This document shows, piece after piece, positions 26,379-35,708 of a stretch of DNA of 64,000 nt; position 1 is the first letter of the stretch; every line of letters starts with the position of its first letter. The notes beneath the pieces are model-generated. The model had not been told where the DNA came from. It ran no database searches and was given only the letters and a program-made list of their open reading frames with translations. The position numbers and the translations under genes are program-made. This stretch comes from DATAES01 sp963802415 (lineage in GTDB: Bacteria; Actinomycetota; Acidimicrobiia; Acidimicrobiales; JACDCH01), in assembly GCA_963802415.1 (NCBI GenBank), contig CAWDIH010000001.1, forward strand, positions 310,001 to 374,000, given 5' to 3'.

Positions 26379-27695
26379 GCGGCCATCCCGGAGTTCGAGG
26401 CGAACTCAGCGGGGTCGCCGCGCATCTTCTGGTCTGTGTCACAGAACTCGCGCTCGGCTCGGCCGATCGCGTGCTGGACCACCGCGGTGTGGCCGCCGAC
26501 CTTCCAGAGCGCGCGTCCCCGGCAGAGGCGCCCGAGGACCAGCGCCTCTGTGGAGGTGAGCCCGAGCAACGAACGCGCGTCCGCGACCTGGTCGGATGCT
26601 TGGCGGAACAACACGCGGCTTTGCGTGTCGGCGAGGAGTCCCATCGACACCTTGGCGGCCGCGGTTCCATCGTCGGCTTGGGCTCGAAGGTCCGACAGCC
26701 GGTGGACGATGGCGACATTGGCGACGCCGTACGCGCGCCCGAGCTTCCAGCACGACTGCAGATAACGGCTCGTCCGTTCCGACGCGAGCAGCGACCACGC
26801 TTCGTCGAGTATTTGCAGCCGCGGTGGACCGTCGGGCCGGGCGAGCACGGCCTGCAGCCACGCCGTGGTCGCGAGCATGACGAGAGTGAGCGCTTCAGGT
26901 TCGTGGTGCACGGCAGAGAGGTCGAGCACGATCCCGGGACCGGACCAGTCGAGGTTGACGTTGGTCGGTCCGTCGAACATGCCCCTCAACGAGCGATCGA
27001 GGAGCTTGCCGAGCCCGTAGACCGCCGCGTCGACGGAACGCGCCAGCTCGAGCGCTGGGACGCGCGCACGCGCCGCCATGTCTTCCGTCGGGTTCGCCAT
27101 AACCGACGCAAGAGCGGCGAGCGTCGGTTGCGGCGTGCGCTCCGAGCAGCGCGGCGAGGTGCAGCGTCGCCCACCCGAGTACCGCGTCCTCGACCGGAGT
27201 GAGGTCGCGGTGCAGCACGGAGCCAAGCAGCGCGCCGACGAGCGCCGACTGACGTTGCGCCACTTCGTCCGGTCCGTCAAGCGCGGCTGCGGGACCGGGG
27301 TCGAGCGGGTTGATCCGGCAGCTCCCGCCAGGGTGAAGCTTGATGACGGAGAGTCCGAGCGCGCCGGCCACGGCGAGGTACTCCCCCTTCGGGTCGGCGA
27401 TCGCCACCCACCGGCCGAACACCCCGCAGGCGCGGTAGACGAAGCACTTCGCGGTCGCCGACTTCCCGGTGCCGGGCTCGCCCGCGAGTAGCACGTTGGG
27501 GTTGGTGACCAATCCGGCGCGGTAGGCCTCGAAGGGATCGAACGAAAACCCGCCGCCTCCGGTGAGCACGTTGGTCCCGAGGTAGACGCCGGACGAGCCC
27601 AGCCCAGCCTCAGCGAGAAAGGGGTACGCAGAAGAGAGGTGTGCGGTCGTCGAGCGGTGCCGGCGGATCCTGAGCCGATCGAGGAGCCAGCTCAC
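26375..27695 (-). pseudogene. VirB4/TraC-type conjugation ATPase, split by one frameshift
   Basis: From GTG 27695, overlapping the SCO6880-like stop (GTGA): AHLSSAYPFLAEAGLGSSGV, Walker A VLLAGEPGTGKSATAKCFVY, VAIADPKGEYLAVAGALGLS and INPLDPGP. The frame changes near 27145, then PTLAALASVMANPTEDMAAR, GPGIVLDLSAVHHEPEALTL, Walker B PPRLQILDEAWSLLASERTS and IVHRLSDLRAQADDGTAAAK follow. It lacks the N-terminal VirB4 domain, as usual for actinobacterial versions where the SCO6880-like protein sits in front. Energises the mating channel at the inner membrane. Confidence 0.87.
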
Positions 27696-29219
27696 GCGAG
27701 CCTCCTCGGCTCGATCCCCCGTCCGAGTGGGAGCCCGCAGACGACACCAAGGTCGTGCCTGCCCTCCAGCGCACGCAGCTCCAGGCCTGCTTGCGCGGCG
27801 ACTTGCTCGTACTCCGCGCACGACCGCTGCAGCGCTTCCGGCGTCGCCGCGGAGATGGTGACGAAGCCGGCGTACTCGAGCTCGGCGTAGCCGGCGACCA
27901 GCTCGGCCTCGCGTTCGAGGACTGCGGCCTCGCGCGCGCCGGTGGCGCGCCCCGATGCGGAAGCCGGCCCGTGAACGCTGCTCCTCGTCCGCCGCCAGGC
28001 GCGTGGAGTCGCGATCGACGCGGCGCTGCGAGCGTGACGGGGGCACCGGTTCGTAGTGCATGGCGAACGTCCGCACACCGCCCGCGTGGAGGATCACCGG
28101 CTCGAGCCAGTTCGGCGCGACATCGAGCCGCGGCCACTCGGCGACCCAGTAGGTGCGGTGGCACGACGCGTCCACGCGCAGCTGTCCCCACTCCGACGCC
28201 GTCGCGATCGGGCCGGAGGAATACGGCGAGACGACGCCGGCGAGCTGCGCGAGCGACGCGGCGCGAGCCGAGATGCGCGGCACCGCGGTTGGGTCGAGGC
28301 GAACCCGGAGGACCTCCGCGGTGCGCACCGCCGACAGTGGCGGGTCGACTGCGAGTCGGGCCGCTTCCAGTCTGACGGTGAGCAGTCGGAGTTCCTCGAG
28401 CAGCGTGTCGACGGCGGCGGCGTGTGCGTCCTCGCCGCGTTTGCGCGCTCGTACCTTGCGCGGGTCGACGGTGACGGTCATCAGCGCTTCGTGGCGGACG
28501 GCCATCGGTCCGGCGTCAGCGAGGAGCTCGTCGTACGCTCGGCGCGCTTCGCTCGTGGCTGGGTCGGCGCCGTGCTCTGCGACGAAGCGCTCGTGATCGC
28601 CCACGCCTGACAGCGCCGACCACTCCGTCACGCGGACGCGAACGACCGCGCCTCGTTCGGTGCAGAACCCTGCCAGCGCGTCGCCCCACAGTTGGACGAT
28701 CCGTTCTTGTTCGGCACGCTCGACGAGTGAGAACTCGCGGCCGCGTACGCCGACCGACGCGGAGACGGTGCGGTCGCGTCGATCGCGCACGACTCCGACG
28801 CCGTGGTCACGGGAGGAAGGACACCAGCGGACCGCGCCAACGTCGATCAGCTCGAGACCGGCGAGGAACGGTGGCAGCGATGGCGCCTTGGCCCGATCCG
28901 CTGTGGTTCCCGCGAGGAGCGGGATCGTTGCAGTCCAGCGCTGGCGCCGGAGCAGCCTCGTCGCGCCGTGCCGGAGTAGCACCGGCGCCCACTCGTGTAC
29001 CGCCCGGCCGTCCCACGACCCGAAGGAGAAGAGCACGGCGACCAGTACGGGTGCGAGAACGAGCGGGGCCGGCGCGTTGGCTTGGAGCAGCGACCCCGCG
29101 GCGAGGCAGCCGACACCCAGCGCGATGCACTGCACTCCGCCCAGGCCGAGGATCCAGCCACTGCGATCGAGAGGCGCGAAGCGATAGGTCCGCTGTTCCG
29201 AGGGCTCGACCGTCGTCAT
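27692..29219 (-). pseudogene. SCO6880-family conjugation membrane protein, one frameshift
   Basis: From ATG 29219: RTYRFAPLDRSGWILGLGGV with two adjacent membrane helices (IALGVGCLAAGSLLQ; LVLAPVLVAVLFSFGSWDGR), then a long cytoplasmic domain (RWCPSSRDHGVGVVRDRRDR, EWSALSGVGDHERFVAEHGA, HRTYWVAEWPRLDVAPNWLE). After a frame change near 27965, EREAELVAGYAELEYAGFVT and ALEGRHDLGVVCGLPLGRGI complete the C-terminus. SCO6880 proteins take the place of the VirB3/VirB4 N-terminal region in actinobacterial transfer systems. Overlaps both neighbours by 4 bp. Confidence 0.82.
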
Positions 29220-30565
29220 CGGTCTTCGCTCTCGTCGGTCTTCGGCGCGTCAGCATTGCGCGCTGCCGACGCGGCTGATCGTTGGGCTGCTTCTTTTGCC
29301 TTGCCTGCGGCGGCGCCCGCGCCGACGATCACCGCGCCGCCACCGGCCGCACCCGCAGCGGTTGCGCCAGCGCCCGCGGTAGAGGCACCGCTGCCACGGG
29401 CCGCGGCCGCGCCCGTGTCCGGCGCAGCGGCCTCAGGCGGTGCAGACGGACCCAACGAGTACGCCCCGTTGCTCCCGGGCGAGCCCGACAGGCGGGTGAG
29501 CGTGCGCGTGCTCGAGTACGTCGACAACCCGGTCTGAGCGGTCCGGGCCGGGCCGTGCGAGATCCCTTGCGCGAGGAGCGCGCCCTCAGCGACAGGGATG
29601 AGCTTGAGCACGATGAACGGCGAGAAGGCGGCGAGACCGAGCAACACGGTTCCCACCAGCAGCGTGCCGAGGCTCGCGCCTCCCGCTCCGGGCGCGCTCT
29701 GCCCCGCTCCCGCGTCACCCGCCCCGGCGAGCGCCGCCACGCCGATCGCGAGCGCGACGCAGATGACGAACTTCGAGACGATCACCGCGAGCAGGATCTC
29801 GACCGTCTTGCGCAGGAATCCGCGTGCGGCGGGCCACAACGTCGCGGCGAACCCGAGCGGCGAGATCGCGACGAGCAGGTACACGAGCGACGCGCGGACG
29901 AGCAGCTCGATCCACAGCAGGAGACCGGCGATCACGGCGACGAGCCCGACGACGACGGCTGCGAACCCGCCGCCGGCCGATGTCACCTCGACCCCGAAGC
30001 CGGACAAGAAGTGGAGCGCTTGCCCGTCGCTGCTCGAAAGCACCGCGTTCGACAGCGCGTCGGTGAGGTCGATCAGCCGGGCGACGATGGCAGTGGTGAT
30101 CACCATGCCGGCCACCGCGGCAGGCAGGTTGCCGACGACGCGGCGCAGCATGCCTGCGGCGTCGCCGTGCAGAAGCCCTTGCAGCAGGCCGAGCAACACG
30201 AAGCCGACGAGGAGAGCCGCGGCGATGTTGCGGACGGTGGCGTATGGCGAGTTGGCGCCGGAGAACCAGATGGCTTCCACGTCGGGGCGAGCGGAGCTGC
30301 GAAGGAAGTCGAGGACTCCGTTGACGAAGAATCCGACAGCGCCGAGCACCCAGTTGGCGATGCCTTCCGCCACCTTGTCGAACGCCCATCCGGCGGCGCC
30401 GCTGAGCAAGCCGGTGATCGGGTCCGTGACGATCCCCACGGGATTCGGGATGTCGGCGTGCGCCGGCGCGGCGTTCGCGATTTGCATACCGAGGACCGCT
30501 CCCGTGGTCATCGCGACACGCGCCGCGAAACCCGCACGCTGGCGAACATCGCGCTTCACGCTCAA
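29216..30565 (-). CDS. VirB6/TrbL-like polytopic membrane protein
   Basis: 449 residues with an N-terminal signal-like helix (VAMTTGAVLGMQIANAAPAH) and about six membrane segments: IANWVLGAVGFFVNGVLDFL, IAAALLVGFVLLGLLQGLL, AAVAGMVITTAIVARLIDLT, VVVGLVAVIAGLLLWIELLV, SLVYLLVAISPLGFAATLWP and ILLAVIVSKFVICVALAIGV. The order and the central R-A-S-L-VYLL-x-x-ISPLGFA motif fit VirB6/TrbL channel proteins. The C-terminal 120 residues are an Ala/Gly-rich cytoplasmic tail. ATGA overlap with the SCO6880-like gene downstream, indicating translational coupling. Confidence 0.82.
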   Translation of the reverse strand: MSVKRDVRQRAGFAARVAMTTGAVLGMQIANAAPAHADIPNPVGIVTDPITGLLSGAAGWAFDKVAEGIANWVLGAVGFFVNGVLDFLRSSARPDVEAIWFSGANSPYATVRNIAAALLVGFVLLGLLQGLLHGDAAGMLRRVVGNLPAAVAGMVITTAIVARLIDLTDALSNAVLSSSDGQALHFLSGFGVEVTSAGGGFAAVVVGLVAVIAGLLLWIELLVRASLVYLLVAISPLGFAATLWPAARGFLRKTVEILLAVIVSKFVICVALAIGVAALAGAGDAGAGQSAPGAGGASLGTLLVGTVLLGLAAFSPFIVLKLIPVAEGALLAQGISHGPARTAQTGLSTYSSTRTLTRLSGSPGSNGAYSLGPSAPPEAAAPDTGAAAARGSGASTAGAGATAAGAAGGGAVIVGAGAAAGKAKEAAQRSAASAARNADAPKTDESEDR

Positions 30566-31581
30566 CGCGCCGCTCCAAAGTCGGCGAAGCCGGTCAGCGC
30601 GGCTTCGAGCTGCGCGCTCGTGGCCGGCGCGGTGGAGTCATCAAGGATTGGCGCGGGACCCGGCTCGATCGTCTCGGACCACACGTGCCAGTCGTCCCGC
30701 TCCCACACGAGATCGAAGGTCGAGATGGCCCAGCTCGCCTGCGGTGGCGCGATGCCATCGCGGGAGAGGACGCTCACGTTCCAGATCGCGATACGCGCAC
30801 GATCGAGCGTGAACGCTTCGGCACTCCACGCCAGCACCGACTGCCGATAGACAATCCGTCCCGTGCCGCGGCTCAGCGCAGCCCGCGCCGCTGCAAGCTT
30901 CTCGAGCAAATCGCGCGCGTGGTCGTCGGCCGTCGCCGCTGCGGACATCTCGCGGACCGCTTCTTCCGCTGCGAGCGGGTCCATGTCGAGAAGCTCCTGG
31001 CCGGTCGTCACGAACGCCGCCGCCGCCGCAACCGCTCCGCCCTCGGAGCGAGCGAAGCCCGCGGGCATGCCGCTTCTCGTCCGAGTCGGACCCGTGGGCG
31101 CAGCGTCACCGTTGGGCGCGGCCGCGCCGGAGCCGGTCGTGTTCGGTTCGCCAACGGAGCCACCGTGGCTCGGGATGAGGCCCCCGCCGGCCAGTCCCGT
31201 CAGGAACGCGGCGACACCGACAAGCACCGCGCGCCGCCGAGACCGGCTACCGGGGGAGGACGTGGCGAAGCGCACCATCAGTGGTTCGCCGCGCTCGAAG
31301 AGCATGTTCACGGCAGTCGGCGCGAGCCCAGCGAGCACCGCCCCGACCGCACCAGCCACCACGAGCTGCTTGCCGCGGTAGGAGTTGGAGTAGGTCGCGG
31401 TGTTCTGGCCGAGGCCGTAGACGGCCGCGCCGATGAGGATGCTGGCTAGCGAACCCCAGAGCGCGACCTGTGAGAGCCAGCCGAGGATCTGCTGGATCAG
31501 TGCGGCCCCGGGCATCCCCGTCGGGTCAGGACCGACGGTGACCGGCGGCGGGGGTGCCTGGGCGACGAATAGACGGAACAC
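30562..31581 (-). CDS. VirB2-like/VirB8-like transfer protein, apparently fused
   Basis: 339 residues from GTG 31581, chosen for the GGAGG 8 bp upstream. The first 95 residues have two membrane helices (ILGWLSQVALWGSLASILIG; LVVAGAVGAVLAGLAPTAVN) like the small VirB2-type subunit usually encoded separately here. From MVRFATSS (about residue 100) a second unit starts: a membrane helix (AVLVGVAAFLTGLAGGGLIP), a Ser/Thr/Pro linker and a C-terminal NTF2-like domain (SVLAWSAEAFTLDRARIAIW, STFDLVWERDDWHVWSETIE), as in VirB8/TcpC. Either a real fusion or two genes joined by a lost stop. First gene of the transfer operon, behind element B. Confidence 0.65.
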   Translation of the reverse strand: MFRLFVAQAPPPPVTVGPDPTGMPGAALIQQILGWLSQVALWGSLASILIGAAVYGLGQNTATYSNSYRGKQLVVAGAVGAVLAGLAPTAVNMLFERGEPLMVRFATSSPGSRSRRRAVLVGVAAFLTGLAGGGLIPSHGGSVGEPNTTGSGAAAPNGDAAPTGPTRTRSGMPAGFARSEGGAVAAAAAFVTTGQELLDMDPLAAEEAVREMSAAATADDHARDLLEKLAAARAALSRGTGRIVYRQSVLAWSAEAFTLDRARIAIWNVSVLSRDGIAPPQASWAISTFDLVWERDDWHVWSETIEPGPAPILDDSTAPATSAQLEAALTGFADFGAAR

Positions 31582-31631
31582 GGATGCCTCCGTGGGGTGG
31601 CCAGGTCGGGCGCCCGGCTCACCCCACGCCA

Positions 31632-31666
31632 CATCCACGTACGCAAGAGGGCGCGAAAGCGCGACG
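31632..31666 (-). promoter_or_regulatory. shared 35-bp upstream element, copy B (transfer operon)
   Basis: On the minus strand it begins CGTCGCGCTTTCGCGC and ends GTACGTGGATG, same spacing as copies A and D. It ends 50 bp before the GTG at 31581 and faces away from copy C, 10 bp apart. Probable promoter or activator site for the transfer operon. Confidence 0.65.
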
Positions 31667-31676
31667 AGAAATAGCT

Positions 31677-31711
31677 GATCGCGGATTTCGACCTCCGCAC
31701 GTACGTGGATG
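31677..31711 (+). promoter_or_regulatory. shared 35-bp upstream element, copy C (wall hydrolase)
   Basis: Plus-strand, more diverged copy: TCGCG-N2-TTT-N-G-N-C in the left block, GTACGTGGATG identical at the right, same 35-bp length. It ends 45 bp before the GTG of the SLT/NlpC hydrolase. Back to back with copy B. Confidence 0.55.
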
Positions 31712-31756
31712 TCGTGGTCCGCGCCGACCCCTGGACGCGGATCAGGAGGTCAGGTC

Positions 31757-32752
31757 GTGAAGCGGTTCGCTGCCGCAGCGGTTGCGTTCGTGTTCGCCGG
31801 ACCGGTCGCGCTGGCGGCCGTTTTCACGGGACCGAGCGGCACGCTGAGCACCCCAACGGAGACGGCCCGCACGGAGATTCCCGCGGACCTCTTGCCGGTG
31901 TACATGGCCGCGGCGCTCACTTGCCCCGGCCTGCCCTGGCCCGTCCTCGCCGCGATCGGATGGGTCGAGTCACACCACGCGAACCGCCACGCTGATCCAC
32001 ACAGCGGCGATGTTGTGCCACACATCATCGGTCCGGCGCTCGATGGACGAGACGGCTACGCCGCCATCCCGGATACGACGCAGCCCGATGGATGGGCGCA
32101 CGCCCTCGGGCCGATGCAATTCCTCTCGACCACATGGACGGCCTGGGGCCGGCTCGCGCCGGATCGCCCGCCCAGCGCGACACCCGACGTCCAGAACGCG
32201 TGGGACTCGATCTACTCCGCGGCCGCGTACCTCTGCGGCGGACAACCGACCCTCGGCGACCTCCACTCGGCGGTGCTGCGATACAACCACTCGGAGGTGT
32301 ACTTCGAGCAGGTCATGGCGAAGGCGGCGGAGTACGGCCTCGGCTCCGCCCGTTCAGACGGCGCCACGCTGTCCGGGTCGGGCGACGCCGTTGTTGCCGC
32401 GGCGATGACCCAGCTGGGCGTGCCCTACGCATGGGGCGGCGAGACGCCAGGTGTCGGCTTCGACTGCTCTGGCCTCGTGCAGTGGGCCTACGCGCAGATC
32501 GGCGTCGCGCTCCCACGCACGACGACAGAGCAAGTGCTCGTCGGCGTCGCCATCACGAGCGCGGCTGATTTGAGCGCGGGCGACCTGCTCTTCAAGCGCA
32601 GTGTCCAGAACGGGGTCACCGTCGACCTCGGCCATGTCGCCATCTACGCCGGCGGCGGCACAGAGGTCGTCGCCCCGAAGACCGGCGAGGTCGTATCGCT
32701 CAGGCCGGTGGCGTTCGCGGCCCTGCAAGCGGCGCGCCGCATTGTGACGTGA
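31757..32752 (+). CDS. conjugation-associated peptidoglycan hydrolase (SLT + NlpC/P60)
   Basis: 331 residues from GTG 31757, preceded by AGGAGGT. Signal peptide AAAVAFVFAGPVALAAVF. Residues about 35-190 form a lytic-transglycosylase domain (VLAAIGWVESHHANRHADPH with catalytic E, HALGPMQFLSTTWTAWG, AAAYLCGG, AVLRYNHSEVYFEQVM). Residues about 205-331 are NlpC/P60: YAWGGETPGVGFDCSGLVQW (catalytic Cys), LGHVAIYAGGGTEV (His) and the following residues. This is the VirB1-like role: opening the cell wall for the mating channel. Divergent from the transfer operon and sharing the same kind of upstream element. Confidence 0.9.
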   Translation: MKRFAAAAVAFVFAGPVALAAVFTGPSGTLSTPTETARTEIPADLLPVYMAAALTCPGLPWPVLAAIGWVESHHANRHADPHSGDVVPHIIGPALDGRDGYAAIPDTTQPDGWAHALGPMQFLSTTWTAWGRLAPDRPPSATPDVQNAWDSIYSAAAYLCGGQPTLGDLHSAVLRYNHSEVYFEQVMAKAAEYGLGSARSDGATLSGSGDAVVAAAMTQLGVPYAWGGETPGVGFDCSGLVQWAYAQIGVALPRTTTEQVLVGVAITSAADLSAGDLLFKRSVQNGVTVDLGHVAIYAGGGTEVVAPKTGEVVSLRPVAFAALQAARRIVT

Positions 32753-32829
32753 TGCACCAAGGTCGCCGTTGCGCGGGCCAGGGAGTCAGGCCACGCGGTC
32801 GAAGTACCCGGACGATTGATCTGTCCCTC

Positions 32830-33070
32830 TGATCTCGGAAGGGGCGAGGCGATGAGCAAGGCGCGGTCAGCGCTGCGCGGCGACATGGTCGACCGTCTCG
32901 GTCCGCGTCTTCGCATCGCAGTCCTCATCGCGGCGACGACATCGGCGACCGTCTCGACGTCGATCACCACCTCAATGTCGGTCTCGCCAACGGCCAGTAC
33001 CCGAATGCCGTCCAGTGCCAGCAGCGCCTTTGCCAGACCGTTACCGCCGCTCGCGTCAGGGGTCTCGATG
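32830..33070 (-). pseudogene. ISL3-family transposase, N-terminal fragment, inverted
   Basis: Minus-strand translation gives GLAKALLALDGIRVLAVGET and DIEVVIDVETVADVV, resembling the start of ISL3-type transposases, after which homology stops where the zinc-ribbon cysteines should come. It is opposite in orientation to the ISL3 C-terminal fragment at 33190-33900, so the element was rearranged. Confidence 0.45.
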
Positions 33071-33082
33071 CTCTTCGGTGTT

Positions 33083-33171
33083 GTCACAAACAACGAAGTT
33101 CGCGAGGCCCTGACCCGCGACACGGATGGTCGACTACACGTCACTCGCAACCCCAACGCGAAGAGCCCCAT
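33083..33171. repeat. imperfect dispersed repeat, copy 2 (other copy at 11716-11804)
   Basis: Same orientation and about the same length as the copy at 11716, with blocks such as GCGAGGCCCTGACCCGCG identical. It sits between two oppositely oriented ISL3 fragments. The frame corresponding to ALRV...AGQGLA is interrupted by a TAG. Confidence 0.6.
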
Positions 33172-33189
33172 TGACATGGTCGAGGGCAA

Positions 33190-33900
33190 TAGCGCTGATG
33201 ACGTGCGCCAACCAAGACCCCGACTGGCTCGACGCGATCAGGACAGTGGCCATCGATCAGGCCGAGTCGTATCGGGCCGGGCTCGAGAACGAACACCTCG
33301 CCAACGCGGTGCGGGTCGCGGATCCGTCTCATGTGGTGCGCGTCGCCAACCGCTGTGTCGAGCGGGTCCGACGTCGAGTACAGAACGTCACGGTGGGGCA
33401 CCGAGGTCGCAACCACGACCCGCTCTACCGCATCCGCAAGCTGCTGCTCACCGGCCGCGAACGACTCGATGAACGTGGCACGGACCGCATGCTGTTGGGA
33501 CTGCCCGTCGGTGACCCTGACGACGAGCTCTCGGCGCGTGGCTGGCCAAAGAGTCGGTGCGCGACATCTACCTCACCGACGACCCGGACGAGGCCGCGCT
33601 GCTGATCGACAAGGCCATCACCGGCTGCGCCGACGACGACGACGTGGACGAGATCCAAATGCTCGGACGCACGCTGGAGTCGTGGCGCACCGAGATCCTC
33701 GAGCACCACAACACCGGCGCATCCAACGGCCAAACGAAGGGCTGAACCTGCGCGTGAACAAGGCTAAACGCTGCGGCCACGGCTTCAGATCCTTCGAGCA
33801 CTACCGACTGCGAGTGCTCCTCCACGCCGGCGGAGTCACCTGGCCAACGCGACCAGCGCAATCTCGCATCAGAACACGCACTCCCCACTCAGTCGCGTAG
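33190..33900 (+). pseudogene. ISL3-family transposase, C-terminal part
   Basis: Plus strand: DPDWLDAIRTVAIDQAESYR, ADPSHVVRVANRCVERVRRR, HDPLYRIRKLLLTGRERLDE, then in another frame from about 33540 ESVRDIYLTDDPDEAALLID, RTLESWRTEILEHHNTGASN and GLNLRVNKAKRCGHGFRSFE with HYRLRVLLHAGG, the standard ISL3 C-terminus. The asparagine-glycine block reads GQTKG where family members usually have GPTEG. N-terminal half absent. Defective. Confidence 0.85.
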
Positions 33901-33959
33901 AGCCCGATTTCTCGTCGGGCCGTGGTCGCCGTGACCGGGTCCTCTGAATCGGCCTGGGT

Positions 33960-34905
33960 TTGATCGAGGCTCACCCGTTTGGGTTTCTCAGCCGCGTTGG
34001 GCTGAGATGTGTGACGATACGCGTCTTCGACTTCGGCGGGGGTGAGGTCGTTGAATTCGCCGTGGATGTGTTCTTCGTTGAACCACGACAACCATCCGCA
34101 GGTGGCGATGTCGAGATCGTCGAAGCCGCGCCACGGAGCGCCGTTCTCGCGCGAGAGCGGCGGGGTTGCGGTGCAGCTCGGTCTTGAACAGGCCGATGGT
34201 CGTTTCCGCGAGCGCGTTGGCGTAGCTGTCGCCGATAGTGCCGATCGACGGCGCCGCGCCGATCTCGTCGAGCCGGTCGGTGTAAGCGATCGAGGTGTAC
34301 TGCTCGCTGCCGGCATCGGAGTGGCAGATGACGCCGCCGATGTCGACACCTCGCCGGGTCCAGGCGGCCATGTTCAACGCGTCGAGCACGAGGCTCGTGT
34401 GCATGGCGCGGGCTGCCTTCCAGCCGACGATGCGCAGGGAGAAGACGTCGACGACGAACGCCACGTAGGCGATGCCCGACCACGTGGAGCAGTACGTGAA
34501 GTCGGCAACCCACTTCTCGTTCCGGCGCGTCGCGGTGAAGTCACGGTTGACGAGGTCCGGCGCCCGTGCGTGGGCCGGATCTGACTTGGTGGTGAACCGC
34601 TTGCGGGCCCGGGCACCCCGGATGCCGAGCTGGCGCATCAACTGGGCCACCTGGTCTCGGCCGACGTCGTGGCCGGCCTTGCGGGCGCCTTGGTCAGCTT
34701 GCGGCGCCCGTGGACCGAGTAGTTGCGCACGCACAGCGCCAACAGCAACGGCATGAGCCGCGTCAGCAGAGCGCCCGGGCCGACGGCGGCCGCGTCTTGG
34801 CCGAGTAGTAAGTGGAGGGGGCGATCCCCAACGCGTGGCAGATCGGCTCGACCCCCACCGGACTCGCGGGCCCGGTGGACGTCGATGAAGGCAACTACCT
34901 CTTGG
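33960..34905 (-). pseudogene. IS3-family transposase OrfB, frame changes at both ends
   Basis: Start region in one frame (GVEPICHALGIAPSTYYSAK, PLLLALCVRNYSVHGRRKL), frame change near 34680, then AGHDVGRDQVAQLMRQLGIR, NEKWVADFTYCSTWSGIAYV, AFVVDVFSLRIVGWKAARAM, VICHSDAGSEQYTSIAYTDR and SYANALAETTIGLFKTEL; near 34130 another change to ATCGWLSWFNEEHIHGEFND and LTPAEVEDAYRH. DDE residues present. The C-terminus runs on into ISL3 sequence, so the left end is lost. Confidence 0.85.
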
Positions 34906-35233
34906 GACGACCGTCGAGCTCAGGTCGCGACGAAACCGACGCAGCCTTCAAGATGTCGTTCGCTCGCCGCAGCTCACGCACCTCGCGCTCGAGCTCGGTG
35001 ATCCGTTGCGCATCCTCGGTCGACGTTCCCGAGCGACGGCGCCCGTCGATGTCGGCCTCGTTCACCCAGTTCCGCAACGACTCGACGCCGACGCCCAACT
35101 GCTTGGCGATCCGCGCGATCGCACCGCGCTTCTCACCGGTCCCGGCGCGCGCGTCCAAGACCATGCGCACCGCTCGTTCCTTCAGCTCAGGCGGATACCT
35201 TCGCTGCCGTTGGGACGCACCAGAGACTTCCAT
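34895..35233 (-). CDS. IS3-family OrfA
   Basis: 112 residues from ATG 35233. It contains RYPPELKERAVRMVLDARAG, GAIARIAKQLGVGVESLRNW (helix-turn-helix) and a zipper-like helix RITELEREVRELRRANDILK, followed by A-S-V, where the OrfB frame overlaps. Distinct from the IS3 copy at 11098, so two different IS3 elements have inserted in this window. Confidence 0.85.
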   Translation of the reverse strand: MEVSGASQRQRRYPPELKERAVRMVLDARAGTGEKRGAIARIAKQLGVGVESLRNWVNEADIDGRRRSGTSTEDAQRITELEREVRELRRANDILKAASVSSRPELDGRPKR

Positions 35234-35351
35234 GCTCCATCCTCGTTTCAAAGGTCAGGAGCCTCCGCGGATCCCAGGCCGATTCACTCGGACAGTGGTC
35301 CACCTGTTGTGGGGGTCCAACGCCCAGCATGCTGGGATGGAGGACACCGCG

Positions 35352-35640
35352 ATGAAGGGACATCGACGCACTCCCGAGCAGGTGGTGCGCAAGCTCCGTG
35401 AGGGCGACCGCCTGAACCCGAGGAGAAGGACCTAGCCGAGGTGTTGCGAGATCTCGAGCGCTATGGCATCAGGCGCTGCTACCCGATGCTGACCGACGGG
35501 CAGATTGCCGAAGCCGGCATCCAGTACGACGACGGTGACTCACTCGCGACATCGGTCAGCAGCTCGGTCAGCAGCTCGGCGTCCGCCACACGACCGTGCT
35601 CAACACTTCCGCAAGGCAGGCGCGGGACCAGGCCGCAGCA
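35352..35640 (+). pseudogene. mobile-element debris: IS3 OrfA N-terminus and a resolvase-type HTH piece
   Basis: From ATG 35352: MKGHRRTPEQVVRKLREGDR, the start of a third IS3-type OrfA, then a frame change and KDLAEVLRDLE. From about 35488: LTDGQIAEAGIQYDDGDSLA and, in another frame, QQLGVRHTTVLN, which resembles the C-terminal helix-turn-helix of resolvases. A 12-bp tandem duplication CGGTCAGCAGCT lies at 35553-35576. All broken. Confidence 0.55.
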
Positions 35641-35708
35641 GGGAGGACGACGTCCCGAAGCCGTCTGCTTGGACGAATTGTAGGCAGTCCACCACCACGC
35701 CAGACGCG

